Assembly: GCA_019787685.1 (NCBI GenBank)
Contig: JAHNUO010000005.1
Location: 806,001-870,000, forward strand
DNA length: 64,000 nt
Origin: Chiua virens
Taxonomy: Eukaryota; Basidiomycota; Agaricomycetes; Boletales; Boletaceae
Reading direction: 5' to 3'
The notes under the pieces are model-generated. The model was not told the DNA's origin and did no database searches. It was given only the letters and a program-made list of their open reading frames with translations. A program made the translations under genes and the position numbers. Every line of letters starts with the position of its first letter. Position 1 is the first letter of the stretch. Positions 11,371-24,067 of the stretch are shown here, piece after piece.

Positions 11371-12975
11371 ATGGTGTGGACCATCCACTTTCCATGTCTT
11401 GCGCTGGCTAAAGTTGTGTAGGGTAACGCGCCTTCAGGAATACCTCCCGCCCATGGTCAGGGCCAGGGCCAGAACCAGAACCAAGGTCAAGACAAGGACA
11501 AGAAAGACCAAAAACCACAGAAGAAATGGGAGCCGCCTCTCCCAACACGGGTTGGAAAGAAGAAGAAGCGTGGTCCCTCCGCAGCATCCAAACTGCCTCC
11601 CGTATATCCGAGCACGCGATGTCGTTTGCGTCTCCTCAAGGTGGAGCGTATCAAGGACTATCTCATCCTCGAAGAGGAGTTTATTCAGAATCAAGAACGC
11701 TTGAAACCAGAGTCATCCAGAGAGGAGAAGAACCAGGACGAGAGGTCCAAAGTTGATGATTTGCGGGGTACGCCGATGGCAGTGGGAACGCTGGAGGAAA
11801 TCATCGACGACGACCATGCGATCATCAGCACTGCATCCGGACCAGAGTCATACGTGCCGATTATGAGCTTTGTCGACAAAGATCGCATTGAGCCTGGATG
11901 TTCGGTGCTATTGCACCACAAGAATCAGGCAGTCGTTGGCGTTTTGGAGGACGACACAGATCCCTTGGTTAGCGTGATGAAGCTCGAGAAAGCCCCAACA
12001 GAAAGTTATGCGGACATAGGTGGTCTCGAGCAGCAAATACAAGAGATCAAGGTACGCATGATATGCATTGCATTGCATTGCTTGGTTAATCTCTCGTAGG
12101 AATCGGTTGAGCTTCCACTTACCCACCCGGAACTTTACGAGGAAATGGGTATCAAACCTCCCAAGGGTGTCATTCTTTATGGCGTTCCCGGCACCGGAAA
12201 GACTCTTCTAGCCAAGGCTGTAGCCAATCAGACTTCCGCCACATTCTTGCGTGTCGTTGGTTCTGAGCTTATTCAGAAATATCTTGGTGATGGACCCAAA
12301 CTAGTGCGAGAACTTTTCCGAGTAGCAGAAGAGCATGCCCCAAGTATCGTGTTCATTGATGAAATCGATGCCATTGGTACAAAGCGGTATGTGGGACTTC
12401 CATGCCACTGCTCGACGTTGACTCTGTCCCTTAGGTATGATTCGACTTCGGGAGGAGAGCGTGAAATTCAGCGAACGATGTTAGAGCTACTTAATCAGCT
12501 GGATGGTTTCGACACGCGTGGTGACGTCAAAGTCATCATGGCCACCAACAGGATTGAAACACTTGACCCTGCTCTTATTCGTCCTGGTCGTATTGATCGA
12601 AAAATCGAATTCCCTCTACCCGATGTGAAGACAAAGAGACATATCTTCCGGTATGCCCCACCCACCATATTGCTTGATACCACTCATCTGTCGCACACAG
12701 GTTACATACATCGCGAATGAGCTTGAGTAACGATGTTGACTTAGAAGAGTTTGTCATGGCAAAGGATGATCTATCAGGTGCCGATATCAAGGCAGTCTGT
12801 ACAGAAGCAGGTTTGCTTGCGTTGAGAGAACGACGAATGCGGGTAACTAAAACCGATTTTACGACGGCGAGGGAAAAGGTGGGTAATCTGCATAAACTGG
12901 TGGTCATCACCTCACCACAGTTTGCAGGTCTTGTACAGAAAGAACGAGGGTACACCGGAAGGGCTCTACCTGTAG
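11371..12975 (+). CDS. RPT2: 26S proteasome regulatory ATPase subunit 4 (Rpt2)
   Basis: AAA ATPase of the 19S base. Six exons: 11371-11373, 11422-12051, 12100-12386, 12435-12650, 12701-12878, 12928-12975, giving 453 residues. Exon 1 is the ATG only, spliced to read MGNAPSG, which preserves the N-myristoylation glycine typical of Rpt2. Then come a Gln/Lys-rich tail, coiled coil ([17 protein letters not shown]), OB domain, Walker A GVPGTGKT, Walker [10 protein letters not shown], pore and arginine-finger region [11 protein letters not shown]. The C-terminus EGLYL is the HbYX motif that docks into the 20S alpha ring. All diagnostic features are present and no frame problem is seen. The 5' side faces the YIPF6-like gene. 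Confidence 0.97.
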
Positions 12976-13497
12976 TTGTTTGGTTATGGTTTTCCAATGG
13001 GTTACCCAAGGAATTGAACTATGTGATCATCAGAGTTCGGAACTGCCTAAATCGGATCCATTCCTTATCCATTCGTCCGCTACCTCGGTTCAGGACATCA
13101 TTTTTGAGAGCCTCAGAACGACAGGTGCAGTGAAAAATATCTTCGACACCTTACTATTTTATCCGTTTCACTATCTATCCAAGATTCCAAGTATTTATGG
13201 CGGTTTTCCAGCCGTTTGATGTGTCACTTCTGCCGTACACCATGTCCTCGACTGTCAAGACACGCTTCGTCTGCTAAGGGGTCAAAATGTTAGTCGCTTG
13301 GGAATGTGCAGCAACGTGTATAATATCTTTGTATGGATTCAGAACTGAGTACTGAGAATTCATAATCCTCTTGAGCACGTGATTGCTGGCGCGACACGCG
13401 TTTTGTTTTCAATCATTGAGCGCGTCTTGACTCCCTGATTGACCTCAGCTTCCCCCAGAACAGGAGGAGACGATCACCTTTACCCTTACTCTTCGCA
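12976..13497. other. Intergenic between RPT2 and TERT
   Basis: About 520 bp holding the RPT2 3' UTR and TERT promoter. No TATA box or conserved motif stands out; a pyrimidine-rich tract lies just before the TERT ATG (13475-13497). Confidence 0.5.
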
Positions 13498-16400
13498 ATG
13501 TCAAGCGCGCCGCGTCAGCCGCTCACCTTTTCAATACTCAAGGTCTACTTCGATGAGGTCGTCCCATTAGACAGATACTTGCAAGAGATCCTCAAACCGT
13601 CTCTCGACACCGTGGCGCTCAATATTATTCTTGACGATGATTCAAAATCATATTGCGAGTTGCTGAAGACCACTTATGTCGGCCTCAAATCAGATGCCTT
13701 AGAACGTCCATCTTTCGTGGTTACGCCGCCGTTGATGTATATGCGAGACGTGAGTTTCCGTGCACACGCATATCTTACGCCGGACTTATGCGTGGAAATT
13801 AGATCATACAAAAGGCTCATGAGCGATTGTTCCTGGCTTCGAAGACAAGACCGAATAGTATCATTGCCATAGGATATCAACGTGTAAGTTGCACGGATGT
13901 TTCTCCTCGGGTTTCGTGATGGTCTGGAAAAGGTTCCAGATAACGAACAATCCCACACGTCCTCTGGGATTTTAAATCGTTTCATCAATACTGTGATCAC
14001 AGCCTTGCATGGACCGGGGTGGGAACTCATGCTGCAGAGGTGATACTTTCGAACCCAACGCCTGACAGAGATTGAGAGTATTTCTAGGATTGGCGCAGAC
14101 GCGATGGCTACATCTGCTTTTGAAGACGTCGCTCTTTTTGTCGCTCCCTAACGAATGCCTTTGTCAACTTACGGGAGAGCCACTGATATTCGTTTCACTT
14201 CCAGCAGAGACCGCTCTCCTTGAAAGTGAACCACATCATCGAGCGCAAAAGCGGAAAAGAGATCATTTGCAGCAGCTCCCCCGAAAACGCCTTCGACTGA
14301 TCAGGTCGGTAACAAACTACGGCGAACAGTTCTTCAAACCTTCGACGAAAAGAGTCACCAGCCAACCTTTTCAGAGGTAAATTGAACCTACTTTAATTCA
14401 AGCTATCCCCCCCGCTTACGAGAAAAGACGTACTCCGGTAGAAACAACCTTCGTGAGAGCGCGTATATTCTATGCTGGGCCCTCTCGGGACCCCAAGACA
14501 TTTAGGACCGTCGTAGGGTTACCCTACAATCGTGCGCTTTTTCTTCTCGTGAAATGATGACGCTAATCTCCCCGCAGATGCTCTGAATCGCTTGCATCCT
14601 TCGTTTTCCAGGAAACCTCGTGCCGATCCTGCTACATATAAAGATCCTGACCCTCGCATTCTCGCAGAACATGCGCGTCACCTCTCTAAATACATCTTTC
14701 CTTCACAGTACGGTTTATCAAATGTTTTCATTCTCGTCCCGAGTCGGAAGGAGGTCTACCTGTACCCGGATTATTCTGACAGGGAACATGAAATCAAGGG
14801 AGGATATATTTCCGTATTTGAGTCTAAGTCTGACCTCTGACGCAGCTCCTTGGCAAATGTAAAACTCCCAAGCGCCTGAAAGATGTTCTATCGCTAGTCG
14901 AGAAAATGATTTGGAGCCATGGCAAATGTGGCTACAAACCTTTGCGCGACAAAGTCTGCCCCTCGAAGGTGCCATTTGTCTTGCATGCACACGTTGCGCG
15001 TGTATTGTTTTTAATAATCTCCCACAGGTCGTAAGTAACAACAATCAAGCAATGGATAGTAGCATTATCTTGGTATGTATGGCTGGTTCTTGCAAGAAAA
15101 TGGTGGATTCTAACAAAGAAAATAGGAGATGGTCTCCGAGCACTCGCTCCAATTGGAAGTCCCAGCCCTCGAGATACAGCGGCGATGTATCCATAGATTC
15201 CAATGGAAATTCAGGTCCTTCCTCAGGGCCTCTCGCAAGCCAGGAAATATGGTATGTGCAAACCTCGCTTCATCGAGTTCACATGTAGCCACGTCGAGGT
15301 ACGTACGGAAAAAATCTCTCTCCGAGGTGAAGCTTATAGACCATGTAGGTTTTCCGTTATGTCATACTTATAACCAAGATCGTCATCCCGAAACAATTCT
15401 GGGGCTCTCGGAAGAACTTCAAGTTGGTGCAGAAGTGTATGTACTTTTGTGGGTTTTGAGTCTCGATTAATTGTTTCCGACGCCACACAGCTGTCAAGGA
15501 GTTTGTTTTTTCTCGGCGATTTGAAACTGTGTCCCTTCATCACGTCCTTCAAGGCTTCAGTACCACTGACTGTGATTGGCTTACCCTTCCGGGAGCTCCT
15601 GGACATTATCATGGACGCTGTGCCTGTGACAGACTCTTTGAAACGACGAGAATTGCTGGAAGAGTTCATGTTTTGGTATTTTGATTCTCTCGTTATTCCA
15701 TTGATCAAGGTGTGTAAGTAGTTGATACTATAGAAAACCGGACGCGCTGATTTTGCTCGCCCAAAGACGACATTTTACGTAACCGATTCGTCTGCATTCC
15801 GTAACCAAGTGCTTTATTTCAGGCAAGATGACTGGGAGATCCTCTGTGCTCCCTTGATAGATCAACTCAGCGAGAAAACTTTCAAAGAAATAGAGAAGGT
15901 CTGCTAACTTGCTTCGCTCTGTTATTTGTTGACCATTTTTCTGCAGAAAGAAGCAGAAGAAATTCTTCGACAACGCAGACTCGGATTCTCTTTCGTTCGC
16001 CTCCTTCCCAAGGAAACAGGAGTTCGCCCAATTGTCAACTTGAGACGCAGGACTCCTACAAACAAGGTGCGGTATGAAGATATGATATCCCGTTCACATG
16101 AGCTTGATCCAGATTCACCGCAGTCCCCGGGTACCAGCCGCCCTCAGTCCATCAACCAGATTCTTCAGACCACTTTTCAAATTCTGACCTACGAGAAGGT
16201 AAGCGAGTTGGTGAAAAGTAGCTCAGCAGTCGAGTCATTGCCATTTCGGCCCAGCAACGTCAATCAGGCCTGCTCGGAGCCTCCGTATTCGGACCGAATG
16301 AAATATATGCGCGGCTGAAGACATACAAGATGAGACTGTTGAAAGATAACCCTTCAGGCACATTGTAAGTTATTTTATCATTAAGAACGCGATGCCAGCG

Positions 16401-18184
16401 ATAACAATAGAAGGCCAAAGCTATACTTCGTGAAGGTCGATGTTCAAGCGTGTTTCGACACGATCGAACAATCCACTCTATTGACAATTCTGAAGGAACT
16501 GGTATCCGAGGTAACCCCTCGAATTTCTTGGTTGAGATTGAAACTCATGGTGCCCAAAGGACAAATACCTCATTCAAAAGTATGGACAAATAACTCCAGT
16601 CGCTGGCAAGATCAGACGAGCGTATATTAAGAATGCATACCCGGAAGGTTGTTCGACCTCGGCAACGTCGATTTTTTCAACCTGACATCTGCACAGATGA
16701 GCACCCAGATTTCGTAGCTTATGCTCGCAACTTGGCAAATGCATTGCGGGATACAATTTTCGTTGATCAGGTACTGACAGTCCCATTTTAGCTGACTGAC
16801 GCTCATTGGTACCTTTGATAGGTGAACTACAATATTGAGAGCCGGCAGATGGTGATGCAACTTCTCGAGGAACATATCAATGAGAATATCGTCAAGGTGG
16901 AATAAATCAATGGAGCAATTCACTTTAATTCAGCGATTTTATAGATCGGCGATCGGTATTATCGGCAGGTTGTGGGTATCCCTCAGGGATCCGTACTTTC
17001 TGCACTGCTATGTTCGTATTGTTACGGAGATCTGGAGAACAAAAAATTGGATGAATTTCGTTCTTCGGATTCGCAGAATGTGAGTTGCGGTTTCATTGCA
17101 TTCGCCGTTCGATTTGTTTAACATGTCGTTCAGTTGCTCCTCAGACTGATCGACGATTATTTCTTCGTGACTACCTGCCCACAAAAGGCGAAGTCCTTTT
17201 TGGGGATGATGATTGCAGGTCACCCCGAATACGGTTGTATGATATCACAAGAAAAAACGTTGACCAACTTTGATTATGACACGCAAATCATGAATGTCGT
17301 CCCCCCTGGACAGAAGTGTACTTTGTTCAAAGTTTTGTTTTGAAGAACACTAATTGGAGCTACTTTTAGACTTCCCGTGGTGTGGGTTATTGATCGACAT
17401 GACGGATCTTTCAATTCTCGCGGATTATACACGATACAATGGGAAAGGTTAGTATCTTTGAACAATCGAAAGCACCTGACGATGATCATCTACAGACCTC
17501 AGGTATTCGTTGACTGTGGATAAAGGCCGCAACCCGGGAGTTAGGTTTGTTCATAAAATGTTGCGGTGAGCTCCCATCCACACTTCGTGAAACCTATCGC
17601 TGATAAGCTTGCAAGACTGGCTAAATCCAGAAGCCACATTATTTACAATGATACTACTTTGAACAACGCACATACCGTGCATCTGAATATCTACAGGAAT
17701 TTCCTTATCACAGCCGCGAAGATGCACTACTACCTCGAAAGTTGGGGAGGCGATGTTGCCAAGAATGTCAGGTTCCTTCATAGTATGTTTCAGCGGGTTC
17801 ATCTGATAACCATATGAATTGCAATTAATTTTGATAAGATACTATCCGCCAGGTGGTCCGATACACCTACGCGTTACTCATACAGAGTTCGAAGACCAAA
17901 GTTTCTCAGGCAAACGGAGCGAAATGTGACATCCATAAGGCGCATGTACTCTGGTCAGTTCCATCCGCTGCTACTTATGTCCGATCATGCGCTCAAGCAA
18001 TGCTATGACTAGGCTTGGCACGCACGCATTCCATGCGGTGCTGAGTAGGAGCTTCCAGCATTACAGTTCGTTGCTCAAGCCACTGGCTTTTGAACTCGCC
18101 CTTCCAAGAAACCAACGAACCAGACGTCGATTCAAAAAGTTGGTCAACGAAAGCTCCTCTCTCATGGTTACCATAGGACTTTAG
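13498..18184 (+). CDS. TERT: Telomerase reverse transcriptase
   Basis: Catalytic subunit of telomerase. Over 20 short introns; the product is roughly 1,150-1,200 residues. In order: GQ/TEN-type region with RIGADAM and [17 protein letters not shown] motif ([15 protein letters not shown] then [11 protein letters not shown]); CP-like [14 protein letters not shown] motif [13 protein letters not shown]; motifs 1/2 ([19 protein letters not shown]); motif [15 protein letters not shown]' [19 protein letters not shown]; motif C LIDDYFF with the Asp pair; E region WCGLLID. The C-terminal extension ends at 18184. Sites needing care: frame break near 14107 (one extra G after ADAM); ambiguous splice near 14380 next to a C7 run; possible short intron at ~14826; and either a 61-bp intron or frame slip near 15570-15630. 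An apparent stop at 15190 is removed by a 57-bp intron. Identity is certain; exact exon model is not. Confidence 0.95.
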
Positions 18185-18579
18185 TGCACAAGAGGGCATG
18201 TTTTCTTTCATCCTTGCACCATACACGGCAATTTGCATCCCGCTCTAGTTCCTTCTATTCCTGCAGTTACCTATCTATATCGTTTCATATAACGCTATGT
18301 GGTGCTGTGCTATGTGTGCGTGTATAGTTCACCCTGTGGACAACATACCATCGGGACGGCGATATCAACCTTGAACCCACTCGAAGAAACGTCGGAACGA
18401 TGGAATGGAATTCCAATGACTTCTTAGATAGACTGACTTGGAGGAGAACACCAAAGCCACGGGGCGATTTGGCATAAATACTCTAGGCTTGCCGCACAGC
18501 CTTGTGCATTCCCGCTGGGTGGGTGCACTGTGTACACGCGAATGGCCTCGAGGTGCAAGGCGTTGCATAAGCACCACGG
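18185..18579. other. Intergenic between TERT and phosphatase
   Basis: About 400 bp with the TERT 3' UTR and upstream region of the phosphatase gene. No other gene seen. Confidence 0.5.
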
Positions 18580-18586
18580 TTATATA
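18580..18586 (+). promoter_or_regulatory. TATA box of phosphatase gene
   Basis: TTATATA lies about 95 bp upstream of the ATG at 18678, consistent with a core promoter element. Confidence 0.4.
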
Positions 18587-18677
18587 GCCGACTTACCTGA
18601 CCCGATTGCTATTACTTCAATTACTCTCCTGTTCGCTTTTCGACACTACAGGTCATCGCGACATTGAGTGGTCAAAC

Positions 18678-20201
18678 ATGCCTCGTTTATCCACCTTGGC
18701 CCTCATCGCCCTTTCGTTTCTAGTCCTCTCACTCGCTTATTTTGCCCAATCCTACGTTTCACCCCTTGGACCCGCTCCACACCTTGGCACAGGTTTCGGA
18801 CTCTCCGTTGTTCTCTCAGCCTTTGTAAACTATGTACAGGCTGCCGCGTACGCTCCCTTTACTAACCAACAAGCACCTCTGTGGGGCCAAGAATCTCTGA
18901 AGGAGGTGGACGCCGACGATTCGGAAGCGGCTCCCAAGCAGCCACGACCCCGCTTCACGAGGCGGATCGTCGCTGTTGGTGACATTCACGGCGACATTTA
19001 TAATGCAGGACGCGTCCTTCAAATGGCTGGTGTTGTGGACGAGGACGGGAACTGGACTGGAAACGTCGATGTTTTCGTCCAGACGGGTGATATCATAGAC
19101 AGGTCTTTTATGCCTCCGCTATCTCTGAGGTTCCTATCGCTGACGGTCTTCGTTAGGGGTGACGATACCATCGACCTTTTCGAATGGATGGATGAACTCA
19201 GAGAACAAGCACACGGCATGGGAGGTGAGGTGATCAGCATTCTAGGAAATCATGAGTGGATGAACGCTATTGGTGAGTTGCCCGTTGTACACGTCTGAAA
19301 GGTGCTGAGAGGCTGACGAGTACCTTTCAGGTGATTGGAGGTAATTATTCTGGATCTTCGACGCTGCTCAGAGTGTAACCAAAACAATGCAGATATGTTT
19401 ACCCTTCCGAAATTGAAACCTGGGATTCTATAAGCGACCGTCAAAAGGCAGTCACGACTGGTTGGCTTGCCGATACCTGGGCAGCCAACTACACGACGAC
19501 TGCACGCCTTCCACTACACAATCTTCTCGGACCTCCTAATACCGACTATCCTCCCCCAAAGGACAGCGTGTATGCACGCGCGAATGCTGGACCCCTTTCC
19601 CATGCTGCATTCTCTTTTGTGCATGGCGGGCTTGCACCAGGTTACCCTCACCTCCAGCCATTTCCGAGTGCCATCAATAACCTTTCCGCGTCGCTTCTCC
19701 GTAGGCTGAGATCCCGTTCCCCACAGCCTCCCCCTCACCCACCCCACACATATCCTGGATTGCCCGCGGGGACGACCCGCGAGGAGGCACGCCTCTACAG
19801 CGGTGATGGTCCTCTTTGGTACCGTGGGTGGGCTGAGGAGGAAGAGTCCAAGATATGCGCGCAGGTGGACACTGTGTTGCACAAGACGGGTACGCGCCGG
19901 ATGGTCATGGGACACACACCCCACTTGCAAAATATCGTGGCGCGATGCGGGGGCAAGGTACTCATTATTGACACGGGTATGTGGCATTGTTGTCGTTTGG
20001 AGCCCTGCTTCTGATTGTTACCATGCAGGTATCTCGCACGCCTATGGAGGAGCCCTGTCTGCTTTATCCATTGAATACACCTTGGAGCCCGTCAAGGGAG
20101 GTGGTTGGAAGGAACAGGAGGTAGTCAAGGCGCTATATGCTGAGCAGGAGGACGAGCTGTTGGTGACGGCCGTCCGTGAGTTCGATGGAGACTTATGGTA
20201 G
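18678..20201 (+). CDS. Membrane-anchored calcineurin-like (PPP/Shewanella-like) phosphatase
   Basis: Five exons: 18678-19102, 19157-19272, 19331-19340, 19393-19976, 20029-20201, totalling 1308 nt, or 435 residues. The start is placed so that residues 4-28 form a signal anchor (ALIALSFLVLSLAYFAQSYV); an upstream in-frame ATG at 18606 is possible. Metal-binding phosphatase motifs are complete: GDIHGD, QTGDIIDRGDD, ILGNHEW and VMGHTPHLQ, ending with IDTGISHAYGG. The spacing resembles bacterial-like PPP enzymes (Shewanella-like type) found in fungi and plants more than PP1/PP2A. It is predicted to dephosphorylate proteins in a secretory compartment. Exon 3 has 10 nt and is needed to read NAIGDWRYVYPSEI. 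Fungal members are poorly characterised. Confidence 0.88.
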
Positions 20202-20328
20202 TTCCTAGTGGCAACTAGGGGTTGGAGGATGACGTCGTCGGTCGAGATCAATCAGTCAGATTTGTTATTTAACTGTTTCAAGGTCACTTGTAGTGGTTTG
20301 TTTCTGTATGCTTGTCCGCGACGATTAT

Positions 20329-21474
20329 ATGTCTGCCACCCCAACGCTCTCCGTGTCTAGTGGACAATCTATCTATTACGACGCACCAATCATGCATTTC
20401 CACACTAGCACTGAATCTTACGACGCAAACGGGGAAGGTCAAGGAAGTAATTCCGCCGAGCCTCGTTCGGGAGGTGAGAATCACGGTTTCTCTGCATACT
20501 AGACAGGGGTTTAGGGAATATCCCGCTCACTGAGTCGTTCTGCCCACTTTTCAGTTGCTGGAAACATGAAAGGTATTCCATCTTTCTATTCGGAAGAAAC
20601 AGGCTCTGGAGCTAAATTTACAAAAGATGAAGCTGGGAAAAAGACCCCCTCTCTCTGCTCTCTGCCTACCGAAGGCCAAGAGAAAGAAATGCCCGAACCC
20701 AAGCATACCTATCGCCAGACTAACAGCCTCCTAGCGAGAAAAGAGTCGATTCGGACGACGAGAAGTACGCAAACAACTGGCACAACTTCTGCGTTTGCGA
20801 ATGGCGCACCGCTCACAGGACCAGACGCCGAACCCGACATCGACCAAAGTTACTTCAACCAAAGGAGCGCTAAAGCTGAGCGAGCGTTGAGTCAGAAGCA
20901 GAAGGATCGGATTACAAAGGACGAAAGTGCGTGCTACTAACCAAGATATCATTCATATGAACCGACCGAATGACAGGGAAGGAGTCGAAGAGGTTTTCTA
21001 AGCTCCTCAAGACAGAATCAACCACCGAAAAGGTGGCCCTTGATTCGGCTTTGAATACATTGTCTGCGCTCCAAAGTCTGCATAAAGAAGCGATCAGACG
21101 CGAGGCAAGAGCCGAAGCTTCGCACGCTAGGGCACTCTCCGCCGCGCAAAAGGCGGAAAGCAAATTTCAAGAGGAAAAGGCTCGAACAGCTGAACTACGT
21201 GCTCGTGCGGAAACACGTTGCATGGAAGAGCGGGCACGGTGGGAAGGAAAGGAAGGGGAAGTCCATGCTCAGCAAGAACGGCTAGATTCGGCAAGAGCAA
21301 CTGTTAGGGAAGCAGAGGCGCGCATTGCAGATTGCGCACGCGAGGTAGAGCGACTTCGCATTGTGAAGGCGACGGATGAGGTCTGTTGATCAGACCAAGT
21401 ACATGAACAGCGCTGATCTTTTCTTATAGCGCGAAAGAGAGGCAAAATTAGTTGGAATGGCCGGACAGAAGTAG
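20329..21474 (+). CDS. Ncp1-like coiled-coil protein (putative DNA-binding)
   Basis: Four exons: 20329-20473, 20555-20926, 20977-21380, 21430-21474, or 321 residues. The N-terminal half is disordered, rich in Ser, Thr and Gly. From KQKDRITKDERKESKRFSKL onward the protein is one long Ala/Glu/Arg-rich coiled coil (AEASHARALSAAQKAESKFQ and following heptads) ending EREREAKLVGMAG. The pattern resembles basidiomycete proteins annotated as DNA-binding protein Ncp1. That name is by resemblance only and no DNA-binding domain is visible. All junctions are in phase. Confidence 0.7.
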
Positions 21475-22089
21475 GAGCACACGGTTTGCCAGATCATGAG
21501 ATCATGATATCGTTGCACCTGAGGCCTGAGGGTTCTGGACACATATACTATCGAATTGTCACGTCGCAATACTAGCTATACAACTTGAACCTATTGAAAT
21601 GGGAAGAGTCAGCACACGAATCAATGTAAAAGACGAAGATCAAAAAATTCAGATGGCTGTTCTTAGTATTTAGGATGCTTTTTCACCAGTGCCTATGGCT
21701 CAGGTTTGGGTGACAACTGATATCATCGTGCACATAAAACATTGAAGTCTTCAACAACGACAACTCACCTCAAAGCGAAAAAAAAAACTTGAGTAGGCAG
21801 TCTTCAACGATAAAGCACATTCAGCCCACTTGACACTCAGCTTAGAGGTGAGAACTCCGCAACTCCGATTCAATAATTCGATATCCTGCCGGGCCGAGTC
21901 GAATAATCATATCAAGCCACGTACATGCTACACACTAATTCCTTTGTATCTTGATCCGAATGTTCCCATGCCTCATCGACATCTCCTATATTACACTAGC
22001 AGTCACTTCAAACTTGACAACCATCGACATCGTTGATTACCTGACTCGACCGTCGTTTCAACGCAATCACTGCGGCAGTGCTCTGCCTT
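21475..22089. other. Intergenic, nothing recognised
   Basis: About 600 bp after the Ncp1-like gene; an A-rich run near 21779-21787 but no gene-like structure. Confidence 0.4.
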
Positions 22090-22263
22090 GCCTTGGCTGG
22101 TCGCACCCTCGTTTCCGAGGCATACAGACCGTCTTGCTTGTGGGTCAAGCCGTCTCGCAAGGTTGCCATTGTTTTAATTGACTTGTTCCCATCAGTGGTT
22201 GATGCAGATGACTCTATGAAGTACAGCCCAGTATTACTCGCCATCATTGGCAATCTCGAGTGA
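22090..22263 (+). pseudogene. Relic of a Kre9/Knh1-like secreted protein gene
   Basis: The 3' part (22206-22250) aligns base by base with the last exon of the intact gene at 24548-24603: the codons for GDSIKYSPQFAI appear here as DDSMKYSPVLLAI. Just upstream, IQTVLLVGQAVSQG resembles TINLVVQGAIQHG of the intact copy. There is no signal peptide, complete frame or consistent splicing, so I read it as a decayed paralogue of the gene 2 kb downstream. Confidence 0.55.
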
Positions 22264-22405
22264 TATGGTGCCACGCGCTTGACAGGACAACAACTCTTGA
22301 GCCTAGTGACATTGAGATACACAATTAAGTTGATGCTAACTTGATAGGACCTTAGGAATCACAATCCAGATCACGATTGTAGTGCCATCGTCCTCGGGAA
22401 CTGCG

Positions 22406-22534
22406 CAGCGTGGTGAACCGTTGTAAAGTATGTATGAGGAAGAAAAGGCTGCTGCTTGTCAAGCGTTCACCGACGACGTGGCAGTGGAAACCTACTGCGA
22501 TAGTATCGACGGGGATACCAGCAGCAAGTTGGAC
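22406..22534 (-). pseudogene. Isolated relic exon of a GH10 xylanase
   Basis: The minus-strand frame reads LAAGIPVDTIAVGFHCHVV and later LQRFTTL. This aligns with DLLAAGVPIDGIGFQCHYI and MERFTALG of the intact GH10 xylanase at 32.6-34.1 kb, also at the nucleotide level with an inserted codon. Neither flank continues into the catalytic WDVVNE or VTELD exons. It is a fragment, not a gene, and sits on the opposite strand to the adjacent Kre9-like relic. Confidence 0.65.
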
Positions 22535-22599
22535 CTGCCAACTTGGATGGCGCGGATCCAACAGCATTTCTCCCAAGACCAATTTAGTATCATAAAACC

Positions 22600-24067
22600 C
22601 TCCTTCACGTCCCAGTTACATCTCTTGATTCAGGTTGAACGTTGAGAGGCTAGGCAACCAATTTAAAATCACTGGCAACCCGGTCTGCACTACATTGATA
22701 GCCCAAACACAGCGCCTCGAGGTTTGGGCTGGAGCTTGAGCGCTTGAGCTATGGCAATGATCATCATGCAAGAGAGCCGAAATTTCAAACAGGGCCAAAT
22801 GTGAGGTTAGGGTCGATGCCATGGACCCTCGTGGCCATGGTATGACACTCTGCCCTTCTGGCGCAGCTTCCAGGATGTTTCGGTGTTTCAGTAACATTAG
22901 GTGCGGATTTGAGCTCAGTTGATCTCGGGTAAATTTAGGGATTATTTTCTGTAAATCTGATAGCCGTCACGCAATCCATAAATTTTATGGATACGATGTC
23001 GCCTTTCTGACCCAAGCTATTGCTGTCAAATCGCAACGAAATGAGTCGTGCCGAATTTACAGACATTTACAGAGGGGGGATAGGACCCCTCCACAGATAT
23101 AAGGTTTACGGACGGTGGGCGACGACAGCTGCCAGTGTATGGTGTGTACCATATGGTTCCTTCCAACTTGGGAGCAGCTGGCATTTTCACAGTTGAAATT
23201 CACAGAAAAACGTCTCTGAATCCTGACGGTAAGTCACCCATTAACGCTACTGCCTGCACACTTGGCAATGGCCATTTTACCTTGCAGGAATGCTTGCAAG
23301 TACCTCGACCGAAGTGCAGTACCGTGACGTGTTACAGTGCCCATTGTTTTCGGAGCCGGTCTCGAGGTACGTTTCGGCGTGTATGTCAGAGTCATCAGAC
23401 CTCTCTACACGGTTTCTTGGCACGGTTGGCAGAGTGAACTTGCCACCCCGATCAAAGCGCAGTACCGTGACATGGTAGCAACGCACTGGCAGCCTTCTTT
23501 TGTTCCTGGCAACTATACTATGGATGACCCTGGACCGTCAAATGCCGGATGTTTCACTGGCAACTTGCTATGAACGAGCGAGAGATTTGAGCGTTCGGGG
23601 ATTCAGATAGTGGCGAAAAGCAATTTAGACTACGAACATGTGAGTTTTGTTGTGACGTTTGTCAATGTACTGGCCCGTGCGCATGAAGTGTGAATGCAAG
23701 GTTGTATACTATAGTAGCAGAGAGTCGTCATCGTGATGCGGCGGGGGACTTTAAGTTCGCTACCGACTATGTAATCTAAGTACTAACGATCGATGATCTC
23801 CAACACATGGTGCAAAGCTCCTGGATGGGTTTGACGGTACTCGTTACCTCGAGTCAGATTTCCGATCATGTGTGGGAGCATGTGGTGCCTTCGACAACAC
23901 CTCGACTCGGGTAAGACCAGCCATTGACCACTCTTGTTTCACTACTAGCGTAGGCGACCCCTCTCTGGGCTCGAACTGGATCCCTAACACTCGGGCGAGG
24001 TGATAAATATGAGCCTTCCTTTCAAGCTGTTCAGCATTCAAAACCTCCACACCTCCACACCTCTACC
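22600..24067. other. Gene-poor stretch with repeat copy A (about 23343-23440)
   Basis: No supported gene. The segment 23343-23440 resembles 24988-25080 (same strand), and a short motif CAGTACCGTGAC occurs twice, at 23319 and 23460. An open frame at 23337-23573 spans the repeat, but its protein is not recognised and it lacks splice or promoter context. Confidence 0.45.

Noticed and set aside
15185..15200. Apparent stop codon inside TERT
   Set aside because: It is removed by a 57-bp intron that joins RDTAA to KYGMCKPRF, both expected in TERT.
23900..24010. Possible tRNA on the minus strand (GTTCGAGCCC)
   Set aside because: No matching acceptor or anticodon stem could be formed.
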